A DNA stretch of 64,000 nt from Pseudomonadota bacterium (GCA_947455195.1 CANGMI010000004.1:372001-436000); one strand, 5' to 3'; numbered from the stretch's first letter, positions 9,158-18,676 are shown. Notes: generated by a model not told the origin, from the sequence alone. Translations and numbers: made by a program.

Positions 9158-9834
9158 TGCATACCACCATTTGCGATGGGTGCCAGGGATGCTTCGCATC
9201 GGTAGAAACGCCTTGAGACAGGACTGTCAAGGAATGCGAACAGACTGCCGCCACTATCCAGAAGCAAGGCGTTGCCTGAATACACCTGGTCGCACCGGTA
9301 ATGGACCTTGGTCTCCGGCGGCACTTGAACGCCAAGGCAACGCAGATCCGAACTCATCAGCGAATTGAGTTTCATGTAGTTCGTCAGATTGGTGCTCGCG
9401 TCTTTCCAGGCCTGGTAACTTGGCGTCCACACTTCGAGGGAGGACTGCACTGCAACAGCGCTCCGTGTCTGTGCCAGGTGAAGAGGCGCCAACGCACTGG
9501 CCCCTTGACCCCGCGCGGCGGCCTTGTTGTAATCCACCGCGGCCACCGTCTGCGCGTTGAGCGCAGCGATCAATTGCTGCCCAACCCCGAGCGTGGTGCT
9601 CTGCGCGTTCGCGAGTGCCTGAAAAAGCGTCCCCACGTTGGCTTTCACCGCCGCAGCGTTTACCAGCGGCAGACAGACATCAGGTACCGCCGGAATCGAT
9701 GTCAGGGCAGCTGACCCAAGGGCGGGCTGCGGGATCGTCGGCGTCGCGACCTGCGCCCAGGCGCATTGCGCTGTGACTGCCGTCGCAAGCAGGAAGGACC
9801 GAACCGAAAGGCGCGAGGCTCCGGCGCGGTTCAT
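9154..9834 (-). CDS. Secreted protein of unknown function (second gene of operon)
   Basis: A 226-residue protein of no family known to me. A signal peptide ends at CAWA-Q around residue 28. The mature protein has an Ala-rich helical middle (about 55-150) that might form a coiled hairpin, then a Cys-containing C-terminal part (DLRCLGVQVPPETKVHYRC, then FYRCEA) that could be disulfide-bonded. The ATG at 9834 overlaps the previous stop by ATGA. Clearly part of one functional unit with its two neighbours. Confidence 0.78.
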   Translation of the reverse strand: MNRAGASRLSVRSFLLATAVTAQCAWAQVATPTIPQPALGSAALTSIPAVPDVCLPLVNAAAVKANVGTLFQALANAQSTTLGVGQQLIAALNAQTVAAVDYNKAAARGQGASALAPLHLAQTRSAVAVQSSLEVWTPSYQAWKDASTNLTNYMKLNSLMSSDLRCLGVQVPPETKVHYRCDQVYSGNALLLDSGGSLFAFLDSPVSRRFYRCEASLAPIANGGMQ

Positions 9835-10712
9835 GGTTTGGCGGGCCCCAGCACCACGACATGGCCGGGAGCGGCGTCGCACTCGGCATACAGCGTCTCG
9901 CCACCCGCACCGGCGGATGCCTGCACGTTGGTGAACCGAGCCATGACGGTTGCAGCTGCCGAGGTACTCGATTCGGAAAAGGCGCCAGCCTCGGCTTTGG
10001 CAAGCGCCCTGCCCTCGATCTGAAGATCGATCGAAGAACTGGCACCAAAACAGACTTTCGTCGCTCGAGCAAGCTTGAACGACCCTGCCGGCGCACCATA
10101 AGCGCCCTCCGGCACATCGGTCGGCAACGGGCACAAGTCCGCCAGGACCGCACCGGTGAAGGGGTCCAGCAATCGTGCCGAGCCCTCAGCCATCACATCG
10201 CCCATTCCGGCCACCGCCATTTTAGAAGCACCGCTGGTCTGAAAGTCGAGTTGGCAGCCGATGAGCGCCAGCCCCGTTCGTCGCGTGATGTTGGACAGAC
10301 GCCAGCGCCCTGAGGCACCGCCCAATTCCAGCTTGTAGAGCCCCGCGTACGCCCGGCTGTTGGTCGCCACCGCGCTGCCCTCGAGGACAAGCGAGACCAC
10401 CGCCTCAGGAGCAATCTCCCTGACGTCGCGAAAGGTCGGTGTCGAGCCGAGTCTGGCGCTCTGCCGCGCCCGGGCCGTGCCGCGGACCAGGTTGGGGCAG
10501 TATGTGTTGGTTGACACACTGAAGGTCGGGGCTCCCAGAGGGCGAAGCGCCTTGTGGTCTGGCACCATGTCCAGGCAGACGACCCGAGTGGGCAGGTCGA
10601 AGCTGCTCTGCACGAAACTCATCAGAACCCGAGGCTCCTCCGCGGTGGCACGACCCGCCGCCGCGACGAGGAGGCCTGCCCCGATAGAAAACAACCGATA
10701 CCAGTAGCGCAT
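9831..10712 (-). CDS. Secreted protein of unknown function (first gene of operon)
   Basis: A 293-residue protein. The start at 10712 is set by GGAG four bases upstream and by a clear signal peptide (YRLFSIGAGLLVAAAGRATAE). The mature part is beta-rich by composition, with four or five Cys (VVCLD, YCPN, IGCQ, LCPLP, VCFG, AECD) that fit an exported, disulfide-bonded fold. No recognised family. It heads a three-gene coupled operon whose products are all exported. The promoter must lie in the AT-rich stretch at 10760-10830. Confidence 0.78.
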   Translation of the reverse strand: MRYWYRLFSIGAGLLVAAAGRATAEEPRVLMSFVQSSFDLPTRVVCLDMVPDHKALRPLGAPTFSVSTNTYCPNLVRGTARARQSARLGSTPTFRDVREIAPEAVVSLVLEGSAVATNSRAYAGLYKLELGGASGRWRLSNITRRTGLALIGCQLDFQTSGASKMAVAGMGDVMAEGSARLLDPFTGAVLADLCPLPTDVPEGAYGAPAGSFKLARATKVCFGASSSIDLQIEGRALAKAEAGAFSESSTSAAATVMARFTNVQASAGAGGETLYAECDAAPGHVVVLGPAKP

Positions 10713-10773
10713 GTCACTCCCCTGCGTGCGCTGCATTCCTCGAGCGCGGTAATGCAGCGTCCGATACGCGATT

Positions 10774-10793
10774 TTGTTAACTAATGTTAACAA
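10774..10793. promoter_or_regulatory. Operator-like inverted repeat TTGTTAAC-taat-GTTAACAA
   Basis: Eight-base perfect arms with a four-base spacer in the most AT-rich stretch of the intergenic region upstream of the secreted-protein operon. Position and symmetry fit a dimeric repressor site over that operon's promoter; no regulator gene is adjacent. Inference only. Confidence 0.45.
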
Positions 10794-10822
10794 TTTGCCA
10801 TGAATCGTGAACAAAGTCACAT

Positions 10823-10845
10823 CGGATGCAAGAAACTTGCATCCG
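10823..10845. repeat. Perfect 10-bp inverted repeat with AAA loop
   Basis: CGGATGCAAG at 10823-10832 and CTTGCATCCG at 10836-10845 form a tight hairpin between the divergent secreted-protein operon and the kinase gene. No T-tract follows in either direction, so it is more likely a protein-binding site or structural element than a terminator. Confidence 0.5.
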
Positions 10846-10895
10846 CCCCGTACCCGAGGCAATCCATGACCCCAGCAATGCGTACCCCCACCAAG

Positions 10896-10911
10896 GCAAG
10901 ACCTGACCCCA
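10896..10911. repeat. REP-like half element GGCAAGACCTGACCCC
   Basis: The reverse-complement arm of the dispersed repeat (compare 5030, 8359, 22134). It is followed by a looser TTTGACCCTGGCCCC. It sits just upstream of the kinase gene. Confidence 0.6.
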
Positions 10912-10974
10912 GCGATTTGACCCTGGCCCCTCCCCTTATGCAGTCCTGTCTCCCCATGCCGTAACCTCGGAGGT

Positions 10975-12492
10975 ATGAAAACACCGCAGCCCTCTTCGCC
11001 GCTCAGTCATTGGCCTGCTGCTCTTGTCTGGTTCGTCGGCTGGGCTGTGCTCTTCGCTCTGGACGGCCGCGTCGACCTGGCCAATCAGGCACTGGTGCTT
11101 GTCGCCACGGCCGCCGTGACGGCGCTATGGCTACCCGGCTGGGGGAGTGCCCTCGCCGCAGTGGCTGCCGTGGCAGGCTTCAACTGGGCCTTCGTGCCAC
11201 CGCGGTACAGTTTCTCAGTCGATCTGAAACAGCACGCGCTGATGCTCGTGACCATGCTGGTCGTCGTGTGGACGGTTGCCGCTCTGGTCACCCGCCAGCG
11301 GCACCTGGCGATGCTGGCAGACCTGCAGGCGCAACGCGAAGCAAGACTCCGGACGTGGGCCGACACGCTGCGCGACGTGCCCGACCCGCGAGCCCATGCT
11401 GGCGCGTTGCAATCCATGCTCACCGAAGCAAGCGGTGCACCCGCCGCCCTCCTGATCCCCGACCGACCTGGCACCGCCGCAGATGACCCCGCTGCACTTC
11501 TGGTCGGGGCACGCGATGCAAGCCAGAGGGCCGGCCTCGCACTGTGCCTGCGCGAGGGGCGTGCCCTGGGCCCCGGCAGTGGGCGCTTCGAACAGCAAAC
11601 GGATGTCTACCTGCCATTGCGCGCGAGGGGTCACGGACTGGGCGCCGTCGTCCTCCCGGGGCTCGGGCGGTCCGCTGTCGGCGACACCCTCGTGCCGCAC
11701 CTCCAGGCCCTGTGCGACCAGATGGGCGAAGCGTTACACCGCTGGCACGGCGAGCAGGAATCACAACGCCTGCATGACGAGGCGCGTGACCAGGCCACGC
11801 GCAACGCATTGCTGGCCGCCATCGCCCACGATCACCGCACGCCTCTCGCAACCATTCTCGGTGCCGCCTCCTCGCTCATCGAGCAGGACGGGCGACTTGG
11901 GGACCCCCAGCGCCGCCGACTCGCGCAAAGCATCGCTGACGAAGCAACCCGATTGGCCCGTCTCACCAACAACACGCTGCAACTGGCTCGCCTCGATGCT
12001 CCAGGAATGCAATTGCGTTGCGACTGGGAGTCAGCGGAAGAACTGGTGGGCGCAGCGCTTGAACGCGCACGTCGCCGTGACGTGCAGCAGCGCCTGGTGG
12101 CATCGGTCGAAGCCGGCCTGCCGCTGCTCTGGTGCGATGCGACGCTGCTTTCCCAACTGCTCGACAACCTTGTTGACAACGCGCTGAAGTACAGCCCCGC
12201 TGATGCGCCAGTGACGATTTCGGCCTGCCGCACTGACAAAGGCCTGATGTTGACGGTACGTGACCGAGGACTGGGCGTGCCCTCGGCCTGGCACGAGCGC
12301 ATATTCGAACCGTTCTGGCGAGGTGACCGGCCCGCAGAGGCCACACAGCCCGGCGCAGGCGTCGGACTGGCCGTGTGTCGTGCGATCGCGCGCGTCCATG
12401 GAGCAGTGTTGCGCGTGCGCGCCCGGAACCAGGGCGGCAGCGCCTTCGAGTGTCTGCTGCCCATCCACCCTCAACCGGAGCCCCCGACGTGA
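10975..12492 (+). CDS. kdpD: Sensor histidine kinase, KdpD C-terminal type (lacks KdpD/Usp N-terminal domains)
   Basis: A 505-residue kinase. Residues about 13-105 hold the four-helix DUF4118 membrane domain seen in KdpD; then a GAF-like region (about 130-245), and the kinase core with phosphoacceptor His285 in AIAHDHRTPLA, N-box LLDNLVDNALKYS, DRGLGVP, FEPFWRG and GAGVGLAVCRAIA. E. coli KdpD is about 890 residues; the ~380-residue KdpD and UspA-like cytosolic domains are absent here. The Shine-Dalgarno GGAGG is unusually close to the ATG. Overlaps the regulator gene by GTGA. No kdpFABC nearby; kup follows. Confidence 0.88.
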   Translation: MKTPQPSSPLSHWPAALVWFVGWAVLFALDGRVDLANQALVLVATAAVTALWLPGWGSALAAVAAVAGFNWAFVPPRYSFSVDLKQHALMLVTMLVVVWTVAALVTRQRHLAMLADLQAQREARLRTWADTLRDVPDPRAHAGALQSMLTEASGAPAALLIPDRPGTAADDPAALLVGARDASQRAGLALCLREGRALGPGSGRFEQQTDVYLPLRARGHGLGAVVLPGLGRSAVGDTLVPHLQALCDQMGEALHRWHGEQESQRLHDEARDQATRNALLAAIAHDHRTPLATILGAASSLIEQDGRLGDPQRRRLAQSIADEATRLARLTNNTLQLARLDAPGMQLRCDWESAEELVGAALERARRRDVQQRLVASVEAGLPLLWCDATLLSQLLDNLVDNALKYSPADAPVTISACRTDKGLMLTVRDRGLGVPSAWHERIFEPFWRGDRPAEATQPGAGVGLAVCRAIARVHGAVLRVRARNQGGSAFECLLPIHPQPEPPT

Positions 12493-13202
12493 CCGTCCAG
12501 GTGCTTCTGGTGGAAGACGATCGGGAACTCAGGGAAACCCTGCGCGAAGCGCTGGTGGTCGAGGGCCATCGGGTTCTCGCCGCAGCGAGCCTGGCAGATG
12601 CTCGTGCGCTCTCGGAGCATGCCGGGCGCGGCGGGGCAGACATTGACATCGTGGTGCTCGATCTCGCCTTGCCCGACGGCGACGGCGAGGCCTGGTTGAG
12701 CGAGTGCCGCAGATCACGCAACACACCGACTATCGTGATTTCGGCAGGTGCCGACGAACGACGCAAGATCCGGCTGCTGGATGCCGGCGCTGACGATTAC
12801 CTGGTCAAACCCTTCGGCATCGGGGAGTTGCTGGCCCGCATTCGGGTCGCATTGCGCCACAGAGGCCGCGCTCTTGCGCCGGCCGTGATCCGCTGGCGCC
12901 GAGGAGCCCTGCTGGTCGATGTTGCCGCGCATCGCGTGAACCGCGACGGGCACGAGGTACACCTCACCCCTACCGAATTCGCACTGCTGGCTCGACTGGT
13001 TCGCAGCGCCGGGCAGGTGGTCACCCACCGGCGACTGCTGACCGACGTCTGGGGGGCTGACGCCGTCGAGCAGACGCAATACCTGCGGCTCTACATGGGA
13101 CAACTACGGGCCAAGCTGGAAGACGAACCTGCTGCTCCGCGCACCCTTCTGACCGAACCGGGCATCGGCTACCGCATCGTCGAGGGCGACGAGACGGACT
13201 GA
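12489..13202 (+). CDS. kdpE: KdpE-type response regulator (OmpR/PhoB family)
   Basis: A 237-residue regulator. The receiver domain has the acidic pair VEDD (residues 9-11), phosphoacceptor Asp58 in VVLDLALPDG, and Lys in YLVKPFG; the C-terminal winged helix has LTPTEFALLARLVRSAGQVVTHRRLL and the terminal TEPGIGYRI wing typical of OmpR/KdpE. The start is GTG at 12489, overlapping the kinase stop; the frame is open further upstream but that part lies inside the kinase gene. With kup 80 bp downstream, control of potassium uptake is the natural inference. Confidence 0.92.
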   Translation: MTVQVLLVEDDRELRETLREALVVEGHRVLAAASLADARALSEHAGRGGADIDIVVLDLALPDGDGEAWLSECRRSRNTPTIVISAGADERRKIRLLDAGADDYLVKPFGIGELLARIRVALRHRGRALAPAVIRWRRGALLVDVAAHRVNRDGHEVHLTPTEFALLARLVRSAGQVVTHRRLLTDVWGADAVEQTQYLRLYMGQLRAKLEDEPAAPRTLLTEPGIGYRIVEGDETD

Positions 13203-13281
13203 CTGCAGGCTGCTGCTCCTGATGCGCTCCTGATACAGGTTGAGGCATCGTTCTCGCTTTCTCGGAACAAGGGCAAGCCGC

Positions 13282-15174
13282 ATGGCAGCCGACGAATCAA
13301 ATTCCCCCGCCCGCCAGGGCATTGCCGCAGTGACGCTTGCTGCACTCGGCGTGGTCTACGGCGATATCGGCACGAGCCCCCTGTACACCGTCAAGGAGAT
13401 CTTTGCGCCACACACGGGCGTTTCACTCGACGCGAAAAATCTCATCGGGGCCGTCTCCACCATCTTCTGGGCGCTGATGCTGGTCGTCACGCTGAAGTAC
13501 GTGATCCTCATCCTCCGTGCCGACAATCGCGGCGAGGGTGGCGGGCTGGCACTGACGGCACTGGCGGCTGAGGCGGTCCGCGACCGACCTCGCCTTCGCA
13601 CCGCCCTGCTGCTGCTCGGCGTGGGGGGCGCGACCCTCTTCTACGGTGACAGCGTCATCACCCCCGCCATTTCGGTGCTCGGTGCCATGGAGGGCCTCAC
13701 GCTGATCGCACCGGGCCTGGAGCGCTGGGTGGTTCCGCTGACGGTATTCATCATCGTCGTGCTCTTTCTCGTGCAACGCCTGGGCACCGCTGCGATGGGG
13801 CGCTTTTTCGGACCTGTCATTGCCGCCTGGTTTCTGATGCTGGCTGCTGCGGGCATGGTGCAGATCGTTCGTGAACCCGCGATCCTTGCCGCGCTGAATC
13901 CCCTCGAAGCGTGGACGTTCCTCTGGGCTCGAGGCTGGAAGCTTTTCGCCACAGTGGGAGCGATCGTGCTGGCACTGACGGGGGCCGAAGCACTGTACGC
14001 CGACATGGGGCACTTCGGACGGCGACCGATCCAGATCGCCTGGACGGGCCTCGTGCTGCCGGCCCTTGCACTCAACTACCTGGGTCAGGGCGCACTGCTG
14101 ATCACCGATCCTGTCGCCATCGAGAACCCCTTCTACCGCCTGTTCCCGGAGGCACTGATGCCGCCCGCGCTGGTGCTGGCGACGGTAGCGGCGATCATCG
14201 CCTCGCAGGCCGTCATCTCGGGGGCCTACTCGATGACCCAGCAGGCCATCCAGCTCGGCTTTCTGCCTCGCATGGCCGTGCGACATACCTCGGCGCATGC
14301 CGCCGGACAGATCTACATGCCGGCAGTCAACGCGGCGCTGATGGTCAGCGTAGTGGCTGCGGTCATCGGATTCGGCAATTCGTCCGCACTGGCTGCAGCC
14401 TACGGAATCGCCGTAACGCTCACCATGATGATCACGACCGTGCTCACATGGTTCATCGTTCGCGAAACCTGGAAGCTGCCTGCACCGATTGCCGTCTCGG
14501 CGACGATCTTCTTTCTCGCTCTGGATTCCATGCTGGTTGCAGGCTGCGCGGTCAAGTTCCTCGACGGCGGATGGTTCCCGCTCGCGCTGGGTGCCACGCT
14601 CCTCCTGGTCATGAGCACCTGGGCCCGAGGCCGGCAACTCATGCTCGAGGCGATCAGGCGCGATGGGCTGGAGCTGCAGCCCTTCGCGCAACAGCTCGCC
14701 AATGACAGGACGCTGCACCGCGCAGAGCGCTGCGCCGTCTATCTCGTGGCCGACCCCACCACAGTACCCCAGGCCCTGCTGCACAACCTGAAGCACAACC
14801 AGGTGCTGCATGCACGCAACCTGATCGCAACGGTGCGCTTCGACGCGGTGCCATACGTGCCTGCGGAGCGGCGCCTCGAGATTCAGCCGCTTGCGCCCGG
14901 CTTCTGGCGAGCCATGCTGCACTTCGGTTTCATGGAAACGCCCGACGTACCGGCTGCCCTGCTCCTGGCCGAGTCACAGGGGGTGGCCGTACCTGCCTTC
15001 GAGACAAGCTACTTCCTCAGCCGAGAAACAGTGATGCCCACGCCCGGTGGCGGCATGGCGACCTGGCGAGAGAAGCTGTTCGCTGCGATGACCCGCAATG
15101 CCGGTGGTGTGGTCGAGTTCTTTCGCCTGCCGAGCAATGCGGTGGTCGAACTGGGGACCCGCGTGGCCATCTGA
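13282..15174 (+). CDS. kup: Kup-family low-affinity potassium:proton symporter
   Basis: A 630-residue inner-membrane transporter, normal Kup length. The N-terminal signature [20 protein letters not shown] is diagnostic, followed by about twelve membrane segments and the soluble C-terminal domain from about residue 460. The [13 protein letters not shown]-like loop ([17 protein letters not shown]) is also present. The ATG at 13282 is favoured over the open frame back to 13240 because the signature then sits at the usual distance. It follows the two-component system by 79 bp. Confidence 0.97.
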   Translation: MAADESNSPARQGIAAVTLAALGVVYGDIGTSPLYTVKEIFAPHTGVSLDAKNLIGAVSTIFWALMLVVTLKYVILILRADNRGEGGGLALTALAAEAVRDRPRLRTALLLLGVGGATLFYGDSVITPAISVLGAMEGLTLIAPGLERWVVPLTVFIIVVLFLVQRLGTAAMGRFFGPVIAAWFLMLAAAGMVQIVREPAILAALNPLEAWTFLWARGWKLFATVGAIVLALTGAEALYADMGHFGRRPIQIAWTGLVLPALALNYLGQGALLITDPVAIENPFYRLFPEALMPPALVLATVAAIIASQAVISGAYSMTQQAIQLGFLPRMAVRHTSAHAAGQIYMPAVNAALMVSVVAAVIGFGNSSALAAAYGIAVTLTMMITTVLTWFIVRETWKLPAPIAVSATIFFLALDSMLVAGCAVKFLDGGWFPLALGATLLLVMSTWARGRQLMLEAIRRDGLELQPFAQQLANDRTLHRAERCAVYLVADPTTVPQALLHNLKHNQVLHARNLIATVRFDAVPYVPAERRLEIQPLAPGFWRAMLHFGFMETPDVPAALLLAESQGVAVPAFETSYFLSRETVMPTPGGGMATWREKLFAAMTRNAGGVVEFFRLPSNAVVELGTRVAI

Positions 15175-15269
15175 GGGCGCGAGGTCGTACTCGACCGGGT
15201 TGCGATGTCCCGCCGGTCATGGTGCCAGACGGCCGGCACCACCCTTCGGCCCGGGGCCGCCCCCCGCCG

Positions 15270-15287
15270 CCGGGCATCGACGCCCGG
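15270..15287 (+). terminator. Possible terminator hairpin after kup
   Basis: CCGGGC and GCCCGG flank a six-base loop 95 bp after the kup stop. No T-tract follows, so intrinsic termination is doubtful. The stretch 15175-15483 is otherwise without a gene; it holds GC-rich sequence and repeats of the type CGACACGA, with no other feature I can support. Confidence 0.3.
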
Positions 15288-15483
15288 GGATGGCGTCACG
15301 GCTGAACCTGTATCATCAGAGAAGCGGGGAGTCGCTGCCCGAAAAGGGGCCCGACGCCTGACGCGCCCCGCCACCCCACGCCAGCATCGCCGAGACGCGC
15401 ACACTCGGGCGCACTCGACACGACCTGGTACGACCCCGACGGCCCTGTACGACCCGATACGCCCCGACACGACGAGAGGCATC

Positions 15484-16017
15484 ATGACAGCAGCACCACG
15501 ATATGCGGCTGCCGCCCGCTGGCTGCACTGGCTCACCGCGGGTCTGCTGGTGGTCGTGATTGCAGCCGGATTGTGGATCGTGTTCTTCGAACCCAGGGAC
15601 GAGGGCTTCAAGCTTCGTCTCTACAACATCCACGAAAGCCTGGGTGTCATCGTGTTTGTCCTCACGATCGTCAGGCTGATGACACGCTGGCGAAGGCCAC
15701 CCCCGCCGCTGCCGGCCGACACACCGGTACTGATCGAGTGGAGTGCCCGGGTGACCCAGTTGTCCTTGTATGCGCTCCTCCTCCTGATGCCGGCCATCGG
15801 CTTTCTCGCAACGAACGCATGGGGTTTTCCGCTGAGAGTCTTCGACCTCATTGCGCTGCCCTCGCCCGTCGGCAAGGACGAAGCCCTCGCAGCAACGCTC
15901 TCCTTCCTTCACGCCTGCGGTGCCATTGCAATGGGCACGCTCATCGGGGCTCACCTCGGTGGGGCGGCGTATCACACCTTCGTTCGCCGCGACAACCTCA
16001 TGGACCGGATGACCTGA
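15484..16017 (+). CDS. Cytochrome b561-type diheme membrane protein
   Basis: A 177-residue four-helix membrane protein. Haem-ligating His residues are visible in ARWLHWLTAGLL (helix 1), YNIHESLGVIVF (helix 2), SFLHACGAI (helix 3 or 4) and GAHLGGAAYHTF (last helix), the YodB/CybB pattern. These proteins pass electrons between quinol and partner proteins. ATG 15484 is preceded by GAGAGG; the frame opens earlier (15205) but without character. Its stop TGA directly abuts the next ATG (TGAATG). Confidence 0.9.
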   Translation: MTAAPRYAAAARWLHWLTAGLLVVVIAAGLWIVFFEPRDEGFKLRLYNIHESLGVIVFVLTIVRLMTRWRRPPPPLPADTPVLIEWSARVTQLSLYALLLLMPAIGFLATNAWGFPLRVFDLIALPSPVGKDEALAATLSFLHACGAIAMGTLIGAHLGGAAYHTFVRRDNLMDRMT

Positions 16018-17865
16018 ATGCCACTGCCGATGATGTCGTTACGCTCCCGGCGGTGGTGCTTCGCACTGCTCGTGATCGCCAGTTCGGCCGGACTTTTCGG
16101 CTTGATGGCCATGACACTGCCCGCCAGTAACGCAGACCCGCTCAGCATCACCATGCTCGGACTGTTCGCGCTCACACTGCCCTGGACGGTCATCGGCTTC
16201 TGGAACGCCCTCATCGGATTCCTGCTGATGCAGTTCAGCCGCGATCCGGCCGCGCTGACCGCACCCTACCTCCAGCATGACGGCGGTGCCGATGCGATCG
16301 TCAGTTCGACCGCCCTGCTGGTCTGCATTCGCAATGAAGACACGGCGCTCGTTCGCCGCAATGTCGAGTGGATGCTCGACGCCCTCGTCGCCACCGGCGA
16401 GGCGCGTCACTTTCACCTCTACCTGCTGAGCGACACGAACCAGCCCGCCATTGCGGCGGCCGAGTCCGAGGCCGCCGCGGCCCTCTCGCAACGCTTCGAC
16501 CCAGCCGTGGAGATTACCTACCGGAGACGCGAGCAGAGCGAGGGTTTCAAGGCGGGCAATCTGCGCGACTTCTGCAACCGCTGGGGAGATCGGCACGCGT
16601 TTGCCATCGTGCTGGATGCCGACAGCCTGATGACAGCGCAATCGATGCTGCGCCTGGTTCGCATCATGCAGCGATGCCCCCGGATCGGCATCGTGCAGAC
16701 GCTGGTGACCGGCCTGCCCAGCGTGAGCCCGTTTGCCCGCATCTTCCAGTTCGGCATGCGTCTGGGCATGCGCTCCTACACGCTCGGATCGGCCTTCTGG
16801 CAAGGGGACTGCGGACCCTACTGGGGACACAACGCCATCCTGCGCATGGCGCCGTTCATCGCACACTGCGCGTTGCCCCTGCTACCGGGGACACCTCCAC
16901 TGGGCGGGCATATCCTCAGTCACGATCAGGTCGAGGCCGTGCTGATGCGCCGGGCAGGTTTCGAAGTTCGAGTACTCCCGATCGAAGGCGGCAGCTGGGA
17001 AGAAAACCCGCCGACACTGCCCGAGTTCATCCGGCGCGACCTGCGCTGGTGCCAGGGCAACATGCAGTATTTCAGGCTGCTGGGATTGGCGGGCCTGCGG
17101 CCGGTGAGCCGCTGCCAGTTGCTGCTGGCCATTGCCATGTACCTGGGCTCGCTCGCCTGGCTCGGCCTGCTGCTGCTCGGCCTGCTGGGTCGGGTACCCG
17201 TGCGCGCCGACACCGGCATGATCCTCCTTGCGATCATCATGATCATGAGCTTTGCGCCCAAGTTCGCAACCCTCGCCGATGTCCTGCTGCGCCCCGGGCT
17301 ACGCACCGCCTACGGGGGCAGCCTGCGCATCGCGGCCAGTGCCCTGCTGGAGATGGCACTGACGATGCTGGTGGCGCCGATCTGCGCCGTGGCTGTCAGT
17401 CTCTTCATCCTCGGCCTGCCGTTCGGTCGGCGCGTGGGCTGGACCTCGCAGCAGCGCGAAGCGCATCGTCTCCGCTTGTCTGATGCCATGCGCTGCCTCT
17501 GGCCACAGACGCTCTTCGGGTTGGGCATCACCGTCATCATCTGGCGCACGCCCGGGATGAGCATCGAACTTGCGCTACCGGTCATTGCCGGGTTGCTGCT
17601 GAGTGTGCCGCTTGCCATGCTCAGTGCATCACCACGCCTCGGTCACGCGATGGCGCGATCGGGCCTTTGTCGCACACCCGAGGAAGCCTGGCCTCGGAGG
17701 GCGCCTTCACGCGATTCCTCCGCACCGATCATGGAGATCGAATCGACCCTCGCCACGACCAGCGGTATCGGGCTTGTCAACGGGCCCGGCCACCCCGGCA
17801 GGACGCCGGACACGGTTCTTGACCCGCTGATGCGCAGCCATGCCCTTGCCCCCCGTGACCGATAA
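16018..17865 (+). CDS. opgH: OpgH/MdoH-like glucan glucosyltransferase
   Basis: A 615-residue inner-membrane GT2 glycosyltransferase. Two N-terminal membrane helices are followed by the cytosolic catalytic domain with SEGFKAGNLRDF, LDADSLMT (metal-binding Asp pair), GPYWGHNAILR, LSHDQVEAVLMRRAGF and the QxxRW-like RRDLRWCQGN, then five or so C-terminal helices. E. coli OpgH is about 850 residues, so this is a short form lacking much of the N-terminus. No opgG is present in the window. It begins the base after the cytochrome stop and overlaps the next gene by 26 bp. Confidence 0.9.
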   Translation: MPLPMMSLRSRRWCFALLVIASSAGLFGLMAMTLPASNADPLSITMLGLFALTLPWTVIGFWNALIGFLLMQFSRDPAALTAPYLQHDGGADAIVSSTALLVCIRNEDTALVRRNVEWMLDALVATGEARHFHLYLLSDTNQPAIAAAESEAAAALSQRFDPAVEITYRRREQSEGFKAGNLRDFCNRWGDRHAFAIVLDADSLMTAQSMLRLVRIMQRCPRIGIVQTLVTGLPSVSPFARIFQFGMRLGMRSYTLGSAFWQGDCGPYWGHNAILRMAPFIAHCALPLLPGTPPLGGHILSHDQVEAVLMRRAGFEVRVLPIEGGSWEENPPTLPEFIRRDLRWCQGNMQYFRLLGLAGLRPVSRCQLLLAIAMYLGSLAWLGLLLLGLLGRVPVRADTGMILLAIIMIMSFAPKFATLADVLLRPGLRTAYGGSLRIAASALLEMALTMLVAPICAVAVSLFILGLPFGRRVGWTSQQREAHRLRLSDAMRCLWPQTLFGLGITVIIWRTPGMSIELALPVIAGLLLSVPLAMLSASPRLGHAMARSGLCRTPEEAWPRRAPSRDSSAPIMEIESTLATTSGIGLVNGPGHPGRTPDTVLDPLMRSHALAPRDR

Positions 17866-18676
17866 CACCGCCCGCACCGGCACGCCCTCGCCCGCGGAGC
17901 CCCCCGCCGAGGACAGCAGCGAGTGGCAGACGCTGCTCGCCGAGGCATCGGGCAGCCGATCGTCAGGCGATGCCGCGGGCTTCAAACCCGATTCACCCCT
18001 GCGAGCCCTCTACGGGCCACTGTGCGCCGCACGTCGCGGGGGACCCTTCGTGGTCGGCCACCTCGCCCAGACCCTTGACGGACGGATTGCCACCGAGTGC
18101 GGCCTGTCGCACTGGCTGAGCGGCGCCGAGGACCTGCTCCATACCCACCGGATGCGGGCTCTCGTGCAGGCGGTCGTGGTCGGTGTGACAACCGTTCTGC
18201 TCGATGACCCGCAACTGACCGTGCGCCGTTGCAGGGGGCCGAATCCGGTGCGAGTCGTCATCGACCCCGATCGTCGTCTGGATGGCACCCAGCGCATCTT
18301 CAGAGATGGTCTGGCGCCAACGCTGCTGGTCTGTGGCGCTGACCGGGCACGCGAGGGCGAGCGGCTTGGCCAAGCCGAGGTCGTGCCTGTCGTGCGCAGC
18401 ACAGTCGGGCTCAGTCCACGCGAGATCTGCCGCGTACTGGCCGCGCGGGGGTTATCCAGTCTGCTGATCGAAGGCGGCGGCGTAACCGTCTCCCGCTTTC
18501 TTCAGGACGGTGCGCTCAACCGACTGCAGATCACGATTGCTCCGGTCATCCTGGGCTCCGGGCGACCGGCGCTCGTGCTCCCGACGATTACCGATCTGGG
18601 CAACAGCCTGCGGCCCCGAACCCGACGAATACCCCTGGGCGATGACGTCATGATCGAGTGCGATTTCGATGTCTGA
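17840..18676 (+). CDS. RibD C-terminal / dihydrofolate-reductase-like reductase
   Basis: A 278-residue protein with a disordered N-terminus (about 1-55) and then a RibD_C/DHFR-like fold: VVGHLAQTLDGRIATECGLSHW, a variant of the S-x-DGR substrate loop, VVVGVTTVLLDDPQLTVR, and LLIEGGGVTVSRFL plus APVILGSG at the C-terminus. Relatives reduce the ribosylamino-pyrimidine of riboflavin synthesis or the pterin ring (as in the methanopterin reductases). The deaminase domain of RibD is missing. It overlaps opgH by 26 bp and the next gene by 8 bp, so it belongs to the operon. Confidence 0.88.
   Translation: MPLPPVTDNTARTGTPSPAEPPAEDSSEWQTLLAEASGSRSSGDAAGFKPDSPLRALYGPLCAARRGGPFVVGHLAQTLDGRIATECGLSHWLSGAEDLLHTHRMRALVQAVVVGVTTVLLDDPQLTVRRCRGPNPVRVVIDPDRRLDGTQRIFRDGLAPTLLVCGADRAREGERLGQAEVVPVVRSTVGLSPREICRVLAARGLSSLLIEGGGVTVSRFLQDGALNRLQITIAPVILGSGRPALVLPTITDLGNSLRPRTRRIPLGDDVMIECDFDV

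Noticed and set aside
13423-14922. Minus-strand frame of 499 codons opposite kup
   Set aside because: Composition is the mirror of kup codon usage, with no family features.
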